A stretch of DNA of 44,754 nt from Spirochaetota bacterium (GTDB taxonomy: Bacteria > Spirochaetota > JAHITG01 > JAFGFC01), in the NCBI GenBank assembly GCA_016931325.1, contig JAFGFC010000143.1, positions 1 through 44,754 on the forward strand. The letters are read 5' to 3'. The notes beneath the pieces are model-generated. The model made no database searches and was not told the DNA's origin. It saw nothing but the letters and a program-made list of their open reading frames with translations. The number at the start of each line of letters is the position of its first letter. Within the stretch, counting starts at the first letter, position 1. Below, piece after piece: positions 16,375 to 25,010 of the stretch. A program made the position numbers and the translations under genes.

Positions 16375-18825
16375 TTATCCTGTGCTCTTCAGCACGGCCA
16401 GATCACTCACTCTGTCCTCTGATTCCGGATCAATGATTTTTATACCTGTGGTACCGCGTCCTGATACAGTTATCGCGTCAGACAGGGTCCGAAGGATCAT
16501 CCCTTTTAAAGTGGTAATAATGATCTCCTCTTCTTTATCCACGCCTGCCAGACAGGACGCAGGGCCGTTTTTCTTTCCTATTTTCAAGTAAATAACACCT
16601 TTGCCGGCCCGCCCCTGACACGGGAATTCGTTAAAAGGGATCCTTTTGGCAAAACCGTTATCTGTAACAACTAACAGCTTTTCTGTCTGTTTAACAGGTA
16701 CCATTCCTATAACCCTATCCTCCGTGTGGATAGAGATCCCCTTGATACCGCGGGAAGCGCGGCCCATCTCTCTGATCTTTTCACCGTTGATCTTTAATCC
16801 TTTGCCCGAACGGGTTCCAATAAATATCTCCTTGTGTCTGTTCTTTTCAAACACAATGACGCCAGCCAGTTCATCCTCTTTCTCCAGATTAATGGCAATA
16901 ATACCTCTTTTCTTTGCTCCTGTAAACTGGGGGCTGGTAACCTTTTTTATCATTCCTTTTTTTGTTACCAGAATAAATGAATTGTTATCATTAAAATCCT
17001 TAATGGCAATAGCGTTGGTAATATATTCATCAACAGTCAGATTAAGGATAACTTTCAAGGATTTACCTTTGATCTGTTTTCCGCCGATGGGGATTTCATA
17101 TACTTTCATCCAGAAGACTTTTCCGCGATTGGTAAAGAAAAGCAAATGATCATGAGTGGAGGCTACAAGAAGATGCTTTATATAGTCCTGAGAACTTTTC
17201 GCTGTAGTTTGAAAGGCTTTTCTCTGTTTCTTATATAATCTGGCCTGCAGGCTTTTTATAAAGCTCTCTCGTGATATGGAGATGATCATATCCTCTTCCA
17301 CGATGATATCTTCCATTGTGAATTCTGTCGTCTCTTTCACTATCTGAGTGCGCCGGGGGGAAGAGTATTTTTGCTTTATTTCCAGCATTTCATTCTTGAT
17401 AACATCATTCATCTTCTTCGGACTTGCCAGAATGGCCTTTAATTCCTTGATAAGTTTTAAAAGTCCTTCAAGTTCATCTTCCAGTTTGATCTTTTCCAGC
17501 TGGGTCAACCTCTGCAGCTTCATATCGAGTATGGCCAGAGCCTGAATGTCAGTAAATTTGAATCTGGACATCAGGGCATTTTTGGCTGTCTCAACGTTCT
17601 TCGATGCCCGGATGGTCTTGATGATGGCATCAATGCTATCCAGCGCTTTGATCAATCCCTGCAGGATATGCGCCCTGGCCTGAGCTTTTTCAAGATCGAA
17701 TCGGGTCCTTCGTTTCACGACTTCTTTCCTGTGTTTGACGTATTCCTCAATGATCTGTTTCAGGGTCAAAACCCGGGGCTGGTTGTCCACCAGGGCCAGC
17801 ATGATAATTCCAAATGTGATCTGCATCTGTGTATGCTTGAAAAGCTGATTCAGGACCACCTGGGAATTCACATCTTTACGGACTTCCAGAACCACTCGCA
17901 TTCCCTGCCTGTCAGACTCATCTCGTAAGTGAGTAATGCCATCCAGTTTTTTTTCTCTTACAAGGTCAGCGATACTTGATATCAATGAGGATTTATTGAC
18001 CTGAAACGGCAGTTCTGTTATAACAATATATTCTTTGCCTTTTTTTTCTTCGATATTCGTCCTGGCCCTAATCGTCACTTTCCCTTTGCCTCTGGTATAA
18101 GCCTCTTTCACACCCTGATAGCCGTAAAGGATCCCTCCTGTGGGGAAATCAGGACCCGGAAGTAACTGCATTAACTGTGCTATCTTTATATCTGAATTTT
18201 CAATAAAGCTGATGACCGCATTAATTGATTCAGCGAGATTATGCGTGGGAATATTGGTTGCCATACCCACAGCAATACCATTGGCCCCATTCACCAGAAG
18301 ATTAGGAAAAGCCGCCGGCATAACAAGCGGTTCTTTTCGTGTCTCATCAAAATTTCCGACAAAGTTGACTGTGTCTTTGTTGATATCCTTGATCAATTCT
18401 TCAGAAATAGCAGAGAGTCTTGCTTCTGTATACCGGTAGGCGGCAGGATTATCGCCGTCAACAGATCCAAAATTCCCCTGACCGTCCACCAGGGGAACAC
18501 CCATGGAAAAAGGCTGGGCCATTCTCACAAGGGTATCATAGACAGCTGTATCACCGTGAGGATGAAAATTGCCTATCACTTCTCCCACGATCTTGGCGCA
18601 TTTTACATAAGGATTACCGTAGGTCCATCGCCTCTCGTTCATGGCAAAGAGGATACGCCTGTGAACAGGCTTGAGCCCATCCCTGACATCAGGTAAAGCG
18701 CGTCCGATAATAACACTCATGGCATAATCGATATAGGAGTTTTTCATCTCCTCTTCAATATAGACCGGTACAATACGCCTGTCAAAAAGCTGCAGGCTGT
18801 CGCTACCCTTTTTCCTTCTTGGCAT
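16375..18825 (-). CDS. gyrA: DNA gyrase subunit A
   Basis: This 816-residue type IIA topoisomerase subunit cuts and rejoins DNA and would work with GyrB, not encoded here. The catalytic tyrosine is Tyr132 in AAYRYTEARLS. The breakage-reunion domain begins DYAMSVIIGRALPDVRDGLKPVHRRIL. At the position of E. coli Ser83 there is Thr93, while the Asp87 equivalent is kept (Asp97). The C-terminal pinwheel has a GyrA-box-like QGRAGKG at about residue 735, which departs from the consensus QRRGGKG, so ParC is a less likely alternative. The start ATG at 18825 has a GGGAGGA Shine-Dalgarno sequence 3 nt away; an in-frame TTG at 18837 overlaps that site. It is downstream of tRNA-Arg, separated by a palindrome. 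Confidence 0.88.
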   Translation of the reverse strand: MPRRKKGSDSLQLFDRRIVPVYIEEEMKNSYIDYAMSVIIGRALPDVRDGLKPVHRRILFAMNERRWTYGNPYVKCAKIVGEVIGNFHPHGDTAVYDTLVRMAQPFSMGVPLVDGQGNFGSVDGDNPAAYRYTEARLSAISEELIKDINKDTVNFVGNFDETRKEPLVMPAAFPNLLVNGANGIAVGMATNIPTHNLAESINAVISFIENSDIKIAQLMQLLPGPDFPTGGILYGYQGVKEAYTRGKGKVTIRARTNIEEKKGKEYIVITELPFQVNKSSLISSIADLVREKKLDGITHLRDESDRQGMRVVLEVRKDVNSQVVLNQLFKHTQMQITFGIIMLALVDNQPRVLTLKQIIEEYVKHRKEVVKRRTRFDLEKAQARAHILQGLIKALDSIDAIIKTIRASKNVETAKNALMSRFKFTDIQALAILDMKLQRLTQLEKIKLEDELEGLLKLIKELKAILASPKKMNDVIKNEMLEIKQKYSSPRRTQIVKETTEFTMEDIIVEEDMIISISRESFIKSLQARLYKKQRKAFQTTAKSSQDYIKHLLVASTHDHLLFFTNRGKVFWMKVYEIPIGGKQIKGKSLKVILNLTVDEYITNAIAIKDFNDNNSFILVTKKGMIKKVTSPQFTGAKKRGIIAINLEKEDELAGVIVFEKNRHKEIFIGTRSGKGLKINGEKIREMGRASRGIKGISIHTEDRVIGMVPVKQTEKLLVVTDNGFAKRIPFNEFPCQGRAGKGVIYLKIGKKNGPASCLAGVDKEEEIIITTLKGMILRTLSDAITVSGRGTTGIKIIDPESEDRVSDLAVLKSTG

Positions 18826-18880
18826 TATTCCTCCCAATCTTTATATGGAGAATATGTAAGGTCTTTTTTTTATTGTTTTT

Positions 18881-18942
18881 CGTTCTTCGTTCATCGTTCG
18901 TCGTTTTTATATCATTAAACGACAAACGATGAACGTTGAACG
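18881..18942. repeat. Palindromic intergenic repeat, GTTCATCGTTC family
   Basis: Arms at 18881-18906 and 18917-18942 pair over 26 nt with three mismatches around a 10-nt loop. The left arm is built of repeated CGTTC-type units. The short GTTCATCGTTC core also occurs at 43800-43810 between rho and rpmE. It lies between tRNA-Arg and gyrA; function unknown. Confidence 0.7.
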
Positions 18943-18948
18943 TAATTC

Positions 18949-19022
18949 AGCGCCTGGCCGGATTCGAACCGGCGACACCAGGTTTAGGAAACCTGTGCTC
19001 TATCCTACTGAGCTACAGGCGC
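18949..19022 (-). tRNA. tRNA-Arg (anticodon CCU)
   Basis: A complete cloverleaf is visible on the minus strand. The acceptor stem is GCGCCTG/CAGGCGC, the D arm GCTC/GAGC, the anticodon arm CAGGT/ACCTG with loop TTCCTAA (anticodon CCT), and the T arm GCCGG-TTCGAAT-CCGGC. CCA is not encoded. The base in the discriminator position (18949, T on the minus strand) is unusual for tRNA-Arg, where A or G is common. The first 10 nt overlap the 3' end of the DUF1015 coding region. Confidence 0.95.
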
Positions 19023-20467
19023 GTCTTATTCTTCTTCTGTAATTTACTGAAAAATCTTGAGGATTTCAAAGGAATTTTATCTTTTTCCATCTCATAGATG
19101 ACCATCCCCGTAATGACTTTGGGATAGAAATAGGTGGTCTTCTGGGGCATCCTCTCATTATGATTGGCTATCTTGATCGCTTCCCTGACTCTGGGAGAAT
19201 TCTGTATAATGGCCACCTGATGTTTGTTCCTTTTCACTTTATCAATAGCCTCTTTGAAATCCTTGGTATAATCAATATAGATCTGATTGGAAATATCCTT
19301 CTTGGTCAGATGCAGGATATAATCGATCAATAAGGTATGAATAATATTCACATCCAGCCTTTTCCAATCCTTTGATTTTTTTACCCTGCTCATTTTCAAA
19401 TAGGCCTGGGTATTCCTTAAAGTAAGGAGAAAATACCTTTTCATATTCTTGATATAGATGCCAAAAGCATGCATCCGGTGCCCTTTGGCTTTGAGGTCTT
19501 CATACCATTTTTTCCTCGCCTCTTTTTCCTCCTTGGTATTGGAAAAATTGTAGACCTCCAGTTGAAAATAATCTTTTATATGTGAAAGAAGGGCCTTTAA
19601 CTTCATGTCACCCAGATTGTAAAGGATCCTGTGTGTGGGTAAAAGGGAAAGCCCCTGATGATCCATATTAACAAGGAACATCATGATATAATCTACAGGA
19701 TGGTCCACCTTTTTCGGTATATTATGTTTTTTCTTATAGTAATTCCTGTAATTCAACATGGTATGATACCGATGATGGCCATCAGCTATATAGATCAGTT
19801 TCTTTTTCATCACTTTCTGTATCTTTTTAATAATACCAGAATCAGATACTCTCCAGAATTTATGATGCAGGTCTTTGAATTCCTGATAATCGATCTCGGG
19901 GTCATTTTCATTGATGCATTTTTCAAGCATGTTATCAATGATATTCTTTTTATCATGATAAAGGGCATAAATGGGGCTGAACTGGGTATTGGTCGTGACC
20001 GTCAATTGGAAACGATCTTCCAGCGGTTTGGCCAGCACATCTTCATGTGGCAATATCCTTCTTTCTTTATAATCCTGCAGTTTGACCAGAGCGATGAACC
20101 CTCTGATCGTTTTCACTTCTTTGAAAAACGGGAGGGCATACTTGAGTTCGTAACAATACATGGAAAAGCCCTTTTCTGTCTTTAAAATGCTTTTCTTTTT
20201 CCATTCTTTAAGGTATTGTTTCGATCGCGTATAGCGGTTATCATTTTTACTATCAAATCGTTTGATCTTCCCGAGGTCCATCCTGATAACGTTATAAGGA
20301 TTTTTTCTATAGAATTCTTCCTGCTTGGCCTGGTCTATGATATCATAGGGCCAGCAGAGGAACTGACCGGGATTACGAAAATACCGGGTATTGTATCGCA
20401 GGGCTTTAAAGGGTTTGACCATGTTTACTTTTTTAACTTTATTTCGTATGGCTCTTAATGGCTGCAT
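19013..20467 (-). CDS. DUF1015 family protein
   Basis: This 484-residue cytoplasmic protein belongs to DUF1015, recognised from MVKPFKALRYN near the start, the early RNPYNVIRMDLG-like NPYNVIRMDLG block, and IADGHHRYHTMLNYR in the middle. The biochemical role of the family is unknown to me. The start at 20467 has AAGGA-type spacing upstream; an internal Met at residue 16 (MVKPFK) has no Shine-Dalgarno sequence but would give a family-like N-terminus. The TAG stop (19013-19015) falls at nucleotides 8-10 of the tRNA-Arg, so the last three codons are shared with the tRNA acceptor stem. A promoter TTGATA/TAAATT lies upstream. Confidence 0.85.
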   Translation of the reverse strand: MQPLRAIRNKVKKVNMVKPFKALRYNTRYFRNPGQFLCWPYDIIDQAKQEEFYRKNPYNVIRMDLGKIKRFDSKNDNRYTRSKQYLKEWKKKSILKTEKGFSMYCYELKYALPFFKEVKTIRGFIALVKLQDYKERRILPHEDVLAKPLEDRFQLTVTTNTQFSPIYALYHDKKNIIDNMLEKCINENDPEIDYQEFKDLHHKFWRVSDSGIIKKIQKVMKKKLIYIADGHHRYHTMLNYRNYYKKKHNIPKKVDHPVDYIMMFLVNMDHQGLSLLPTHRILYNLGDMKLKALLSHIKDYFQLEVYNFSNTKEEKEARKKWYEDLKAKGHRMHAFGIYIKNMKRYFLLTLRNTQAYLKMSRVKKSKDWKRLDVNIIHTLLIDYILHLTKKDISNQIYIDYTKDFKEAIDKVKRNKHQVAIIQNSPRVREAIKIANHNERMPQKTTYFYPKVITGMVIYEMEKDKIPLKSSRFFSKLQKKNKTRL

Positions 20468-20507
20468 ATCCTTTCCTTATTTTTTTAAAATAGAAATAGA
20501 GGAAATA

Positions 20508-20536
20508 AATTTAACCAATAAAAAATCTAATATCAA
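20508..20536 (-). promoter_or_regulatory. Candidate promoter of the DUF1015/tRNA-Arg transcript
   Basis: On the minus strand TTGATA (20531-20536) and TAAATT (20508-20513) are 17 nt apart in the AT-rich gap after pckG. Confidence 0.45.
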
Positions 20537-20577
20537 GAAAATTATAAAGAATATAAGATTATTTTACAGGATCAGGA

Positions 20578-22473
20578 TTATTTATCCACAGGGGGCAGAT
20601 CCAGAGGAGAGATATAGTCTCCCATCTTATTTTGGGCATCCAGCAGTCGTTTTTTCTGTTCTTCGAGCAGTTTGAATATGATCTGTGGCGCATCAGCCAC
20701 CTTTTTTTTGTATATATTAACGACCCTTTCTATCTTGGCCAGATTCTCAGGGATACGGACAGTGAACTGTTTGATATAATCATCCTGAGTGTAATTTCTG
20801 TCCAGCACTTTTTTAAACAGATCCTTTAGATCTTCATACAGAGGGATGATCCCGGTAGGCGTCTTGATCCCTTTTACATCATTATGGCATCTCCAAGCCA
20901 TCCACTTGATCCATATGGATTTATCCGTCTTTGAGTTGAGAAAATTCCCCTGATCATCTTTCAAAAAGTAATTGACGGAATATATTCTCGGTGGTTTGGA
21001 AACCTTTTTACCGAATTTCAGATTATGTTCCACATAGGCGCCTATAGGAATGGAAAGAAAATCCAGATTGGACATGGGATTAAATTTTCGTATACCCACC
21101 TTCCCCAGTGTAGCGGCAGTGGTCTCTGATTCAAGAGCCGCCCCTTTTGTAACAATCCCATGGGCCCAGTCGAAAGACTCCTCGACAGGGACAGAGGTAT
21201 CTGAATCTCTTCCCCCGTATATGATACCGGCCACTTCAACCCCTTTAGGATTATCCAGGTTCTCATCAACATTCTCCAGAGTATCCAGGCTTACGGTAAA
21301 ACGGGCGTTTTTATGCGCAGGCGGTATCTCGTTATCCTTACTGTCTGTTTTACCAAGATACCACTGTCCGGAATGATTAAAGCCTTTTTCAGGGATATGG
21401 GGATCTTTGCCTTTCCAGAAGGGAAGGTTCTCTTCCGTTATCAGAACATTGGAAAAGATCACCTCATAAGGCCTGTTAAGCACTTTCCATAAAATCGGAT
21501 CATCTTTTTCATTCACGCCGTCAATGATACCGAACATTCCTTTTTCAACATTGACCGCATGAACTTTATCTTTTATGATCCTCAGATAGGCGATATCATC
21601 TCCCACGATAGTCTCACCGGGCAGCATAGACGTTGATGTCTTGCCGCAAAGGCTTGGGAAAGCTCCGGTAAAGTAGCCTTTCCTTTTCCCGGGGCCATTC
21701 ACCCCCATCAAAAACATATGCTCTGTCAACCAGCCTTCCCTGTACCCTTTATTAATAGCCAGGCGCATGGCCAGTTTCTTCAAACCCAGTGTATTACCGC
21801 CATATTGAGTATTGACACTGTAGACGATATTCTCCTCTACGTCGATATAGACTCTTCGTTTTTCAATATCTTTCGAAACGTTTCCCTCCAGTTCTCCTTC
21901 ACTGTGCAGGAACCTGAAAAAATCCGCGGAAGCGGAACCCTTTAATTTTTTAAATTGCTCATACCCCTGTCTGTAGAGAAGGATCTCGCTGTGAGCGACA
22001 TAGGTCGAGTCAGTGATCTGAAGGGCCGGCAGGGAAAACCGGGAATCTGTCGGTCCCAGACAGAAGAACAGAACATACAGGGTGTGATCTTTCATGATGC
22101 CTTTGAAAATTTCATTTAATTCAGCCAGTCCCTTTTTTCTATCTGTTTGATTTAAATTCGGATCAAAGTTAACATTCTCAGAAACCAGAAATTTTGTGTT
22201 CTCCTTGTCCCTGGCCTGATCATAGTATCCATCAAAGTGAATGGTATGCCCTTCCCATTTCAGTTTACGCTCTTCACCATGAGCCAAAGACTGATCTTTT
22301 ATATCTTTGACATCCCGGTCAGACCCGTCACACACGTAAACATCTTTTGGATGACAGAGTGTGATGACTTTTTTCAGGAATTCATTCACATGTTTATTAT
22401 TGATCGTTTCCAGCTTTTTTAAATGCGCCTTGTCCAGTTTGGATTTCAAAAGATCCATGACCTTGTCACCCAT
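20578..22473 (-). CDS. pckG: Phosphoenolpyruvate carboxykinase, GTP-type
   Basis: This 631-residue enzyme interconverts oxaloacetate and PEP with GTP/GDP, linking the TCA pool and gluconeogenesis. The P-loop and active-site Cys are in AFPSLCGKTSTSMLPG (about residues 268-285). The preceding VNGPGKRKGYFTGAF and the downstream VGDDIAYLRI metal-binding region also match the GTP family, and ATP-type PCK features are absent. An ATG at 22518 is in frame, but the ATG at 22471-22473 follows a GGGAGG Shine-Dalgarno sequence (22480-22485) with proper spacing and is preferred. The gene is divergent from rny. Confidence 0.95.
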   Translation of the reverse strand: MGDKVMDLLKSKLDKAHLKKLETINNKHVNEFLKKVITLCHPKDVYVCDGSDRDVKDIKDQSLAHGEERKLKWEGHTIHFDGYYDQARDKENTKFLVSENVNFDPNLNQTDRKKGLAELNEIFKGIMKDHTLYVLFFCLGPTDSRFSLPALQITDSTYVAHSEILLYRQGYEQFKKLKGSASADFFRFLHSEGELEGNVSKDIEKRRVYIDVEENIVYSVNTQYGGNTLGLKKLAMRLAINKGYREGWLTEHMFLMGVNGPGKRKGYFTGAFPSLCGKTSTSMLPGETIVGDDIAYLRIIKDKVHAVNVEKGMFGIIDGVNEKDDPILWKVLNRPYEVIFSNVLITEENLPFWKGKDPHIPEKGFNHSGQWYLGKTDSKDNEIPPAHKNARFTVSLDTLENVDENLDNPKGVEVAGIIYGGRDSDTSVPVEESFDWAHGIVTKGAALESETTAATLGKVGIRKFNPMSNLDFLSIPIGAYVEHNLKFGKKVSKPPRIYSVNYFLKDDQGNFLNSKTDKSIWIKWMAWRCHNDVKGIKTPTGIIPLYEDLKDLFKKVLDRNYTQDDYIKQFTVRIPENLAKIERVVNIYKKKVADAPQIIFKLLEEQKKRLLDAQNKMGDYISPLDLPPVDK

Positions 22474-22506
22474 AAGAATCCTCCCTGCTTGATATAAATT
22501 TTCATT

Positions 22507-22535
22507 AAAATAGGACAATTCATTTAAAAAGTCAA
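22507..22535 (-). promoter_or_regulatory. Promoter of pckG
   Basis: On the minus strand TTGACT (22530-22535) and TATTTT (22507-22512) are 17 nt apart, about 33 nt before the pckG start. Confidence 0.6.
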
Positions 22536-22555
22536 TAACTTTGGTATTTTTCTTG

Positions 22556-22580
22556 TCCCGGGCCTTGAGGCTTCCCGGGA
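22556..22580. promoter_or_regulatory. Palindrome between divergent pckG and rny promoters
   Basis: TCCCGGG (22556-22562) and CCCGGGA (22574-22580) form a perfect inverted repeat, with GCC-TTGA-GGC able to pair inside. It lies 20 nt upstream of both -35 boxes and lacks U-runs, so an operator site is possible; the regulator is unknown. Confidence 0.4.
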
Positions 22581-22599
22581 AATAATTAAAACTTTTATA

Positions 22600-22628
22600 T
22601 TGACAAATGGATTGAATATTATTAATAT
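22600..22628 (+). promoter_or_regulatory. Promoter of rny
   Basis: TTGACA (22600-22605) and TAATAT (22623-22628) are 17 nt apart, 38 nt before the rny ATG, which has a GGAGGGAG Shine-Dalgarno sequence. Confidence 0.7.
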
Positions 22629-22666
22629 AGCCTAGATCTTTTACTAAATATATCGAGGAGGGAGTT

Positions 22667-24202
22667 ATGGCTCTATTAAAGATATTACTCCCTTCTCTAG
22701 TTGGTGGTATAGCATTAGGTTACATATTAAGGCTTGTCATTGGAAGGATAAAATTAACAAGCGCTGAAGTTAGATCAAAAAAGATCCTTGAAGACGCACA
22801 AAGAGATGCAGAATCAAAAAAGAGAGAGTATCTGCTCGAAGCTCGAGATCAGATCTATAAAGAACGAAATGAGCTGGAAAAAGAGCTTAAGATCAGACGA
22901 GAAGAAACTAAAAAACTTGAACAGCGCTTTAGACAAAAAGAAGAGAACATAGATAAGCGTGTTGAAATATTAGAAAAAAAAGAAAACCATGCTGACCAAT
23001 TAGAGAAGGAATTAAAGGGTAAAGACGAGAACTTAAAGAAAGAACAGGAACGGATACAAAAACAACTCGAAAAGATATCCAATTTAAGCAAAGAAGAAGC
23101 CCGCAAACTTTTTTTAGAGAACATTCAAAAAGAAGCCAAATACGAGGCTTTAAAAATTGCCACAACCATTGAAGATGAGGCTAAGAGAACAGCTGAAACG
23201 AAATCCCAGGAGATCATCGCTAACGCTATCCAGCGAAACGCTTCCCTTTTAACATCTGAATTGTCTGTCACCACTGTTCATCTTCCCAATGATGAAATGA
23301 AAGGAAGGATCATCGGCCGTGAAGGGCGGAATATCCGCACCCTGGAAAATTTGACGGGGGTGGACATCATCATTGATGATACTCCTGATACCGTCGTTAT
23401 TTCCGGCTATGATCCCATGAAACGTGAAATTGCCAAGATCGCTCTGGAAAAACTTATATTCGATGGCCGGATCCATCCATCCCGGATCGAAGAGATCGTG
23501 GAAAACGTTCAGAAAAACATTGACAATTTCATGATGGAGAGGGGAGAACAGGTGATCTTTAAGCTCGGGCTTCAGGGCATCCATTCTGATGTGATCAAAT
23601 TGATCGGAAAGATGAACTACAGAACGAGTTACGGACAGAATACCTTGAACCATAGTATCGAAGTCGCTCATCTGTGTCAATCCATGGCGGCTGATATGTC
23701 ATTGGATCCCATTCTGGCCAAAAGGATAGGGCTTTTGCATGATATTGGGAAATGCCTTTCCACCGAATCAGGAGACGGCTCACATGCTGTTGTTGGCGGA
23801 GAATTCCTGAAGAAATACAATGAAAACAACATTGTCATTAATTCAATAGCCTCTCATCATGGTGACAGGGACCCGGAAACGGTTTATGCCGTACTGGTTC
23901 AGGCTGCTGATGCGATTTCCGCTTCACGCCCCGGCGCCAGAAAAGAAAATATTGACGAATATGTTAAACGATTGGAAAGCATTGAAAAGATCGCCAATGG
24001 GTTTGACGGTGTTGACAAAGCCTATGCCATCCAAGCTGGACGCGAAGTCCGTATTATCGTTTCCAATGACCATGTGTCCGATGATGACGCCAAATCACTG
24101 GCAAAGGAAATCGCCAAAAAGATCGAAAGCGAGCTGCGATACCCCGGTCAGGTCAAGGTGACTTTAATAAGGGAAACCAGAATTATTGAATATGCCCGAT
24201 GA
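22667..24202 (+). CDS. rny: Ribonuclease Y
   Basis: This 511-residue membrane-tethered endoribonuclease starts mRNA decay. Residues 1-25 form the N-terminal membrane anchor (LLKILLPSLVGGIALGYIL), followed by a long charged coiled coil to about residue 165. A KH domain has MKGRIIGREGRNIRTLENLTG (about 212-235), and the HD domain has LLHDIGKCL (about 355) with SHAVVGG downstream. The length is typical. The stop overlaps the ymdB start (ATGA), a pairing conserved in other bacteria. Confidence 0.96.
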   Translation: MALLKILLPSLVGGIALGYILRLVIGRIKLTSAEVRSKKILEDAQRDAESKKREYLLEARDQIYKERNELEKELKIRREETKKLEQRFRQKEENIDKRVEILEKKENHADQLEKELKGKDENLKKEQERIQKQLEKISNLSKEEARKLFLENIQKEAKYEALKIATTIEDEAKRTAETKSQEIIANAIQRNASLLTSELSVTTVHLPNDEMKGRIIGREGRNIRTLENLTGVDIIIDDTPDTVVISGYDPMKREIAKIALEKLIFDGRIHPSRIEEIVENVQKNIDNFMMERGEQVIFKLGLQGIHSDVIKLIGKMNYRTSYGQNTLNHSIEVAHLCQSMAADMSLDPILAKRIGLLHDIGKCLSTESGDGSHAVVGGEFLKKYNENNIVINSIASHHGDRDPETVYAVLVQAADAISASRPGARKENIDEYVKRLESIEKIANGFDGVDKAYAIQAGREVRIIVSNDHVSDDDAKSLAKEIAKKIESELRYPGQVKVTLIRETRIIEYAR

Positions 24203-25005
24203 TCAACGATCCAAAATTAGAAAATGATTTTAATGTCCTTTTCTTAGGGGATATTATAGGCCGTTCGGGCCGTGAATGCATTGAAAACGGCCTTGCACCC
24301 ATTTTACAGGAGCACAGAATAGATTTTGTTATCGCCAACGGTGAAAATGCGGCCGGTGGTTTTGGAATAAATTCAAAGATCGCTTACCATTTTCTCGAAA
24401 ACGGGATAGACTGCATCACGACAGGAAATCATATCTGGAAAAACAAAGATATCCTGGAGGTCCTTGATAAAGAAAAAAGGATCCTGAGACCGGCGAATTA
24501 TCCGGCCGGTTCTCCCGGAAGAGGTTACAGTATCTACAAACGAGGGAATAAAAAAATTCTTGTGATCAACCTTCTGGGAAGATTGAACCTGCTGGAAGTG
24601 GATTGCCCTTTCCAGAAAGCCAATGAGATCCTTGAAGCCATTGATAAGAACAGCTTTGATATTTCTATTGTTGATTTTCATGCTGAAGTGACATCAGAAA
24701 AAGTAGCGATGGGATGGTTTCTTGATGGCCGCGTATCAGCTGTGATTGGAACGCATACCCATGTTCAAACAGCAGATGAAAGAATTCTATATAATGGAAC
24801 AGCCTATATCACGGATGCCGGTATGACCGGTTCATTTAACTCCGTGATTGGTATGGAAAAAGAAAGCATTATCAATCATTTTCTGACTCGCATGCCAAAA
24901 AAGTTTCAGGTGGCTTCCGGGGATGAAAAGATCAACGGTGTTGTGGTATCAATTTCAGATCAGAACAAAGCCAGGGCTATTTATCGAATCAATCACTTGG
25001 TTTAA
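24199..25005 (+). CDS. ymdB: YmdB family metallophosphoesterase
   Basis: This 268-residue calcineurin-like phosphoesterase has the family's metal-binding pattern: FLGDIIGRSG, ANGENAAGGFG, TTGNHIWKNKDI and VDFHAEVTSEK...GTHTHVQTAD. Related enzymes hydrolyse 2',3'-cyclic nucleotides. It overlaps rny by 4 nt, and this rny-ymdB pair is widespread, so a link to RNA or cyclic-nucleotide turnover is likely. It is followed by dxs after 5 nt. Confidence 0.93.
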   Translation: MINDPKLENDFNVLFLGDIIGRSGRECIENGLAPILQEHRIDFVIANGENAAGGFGINSKIAYHFLENGIDCITTGNHIWKNKDILEVLDKEKRILRPANYPAGSPGRGYSIYKRGNKKILVINLLGRLNLLEVDCPFQKANEILEAIDKNSFDISIVDFHAEVTSEKVAMGWFLDGRVSAVIGTHTHVQTADERILYNGTAYITDAGMTGSFNSVIGMEKESIINHFLTRMPKKFQVASGDEKINGVVVSISDQNKARAIYRINHLV

Positions 25006-25010
25006 TCGTT

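Noticed and set aside
22556-22580. Intrinsic terminator upstream of rny
   Set aside because: No U-run on either strand and both promoters lie outside it.
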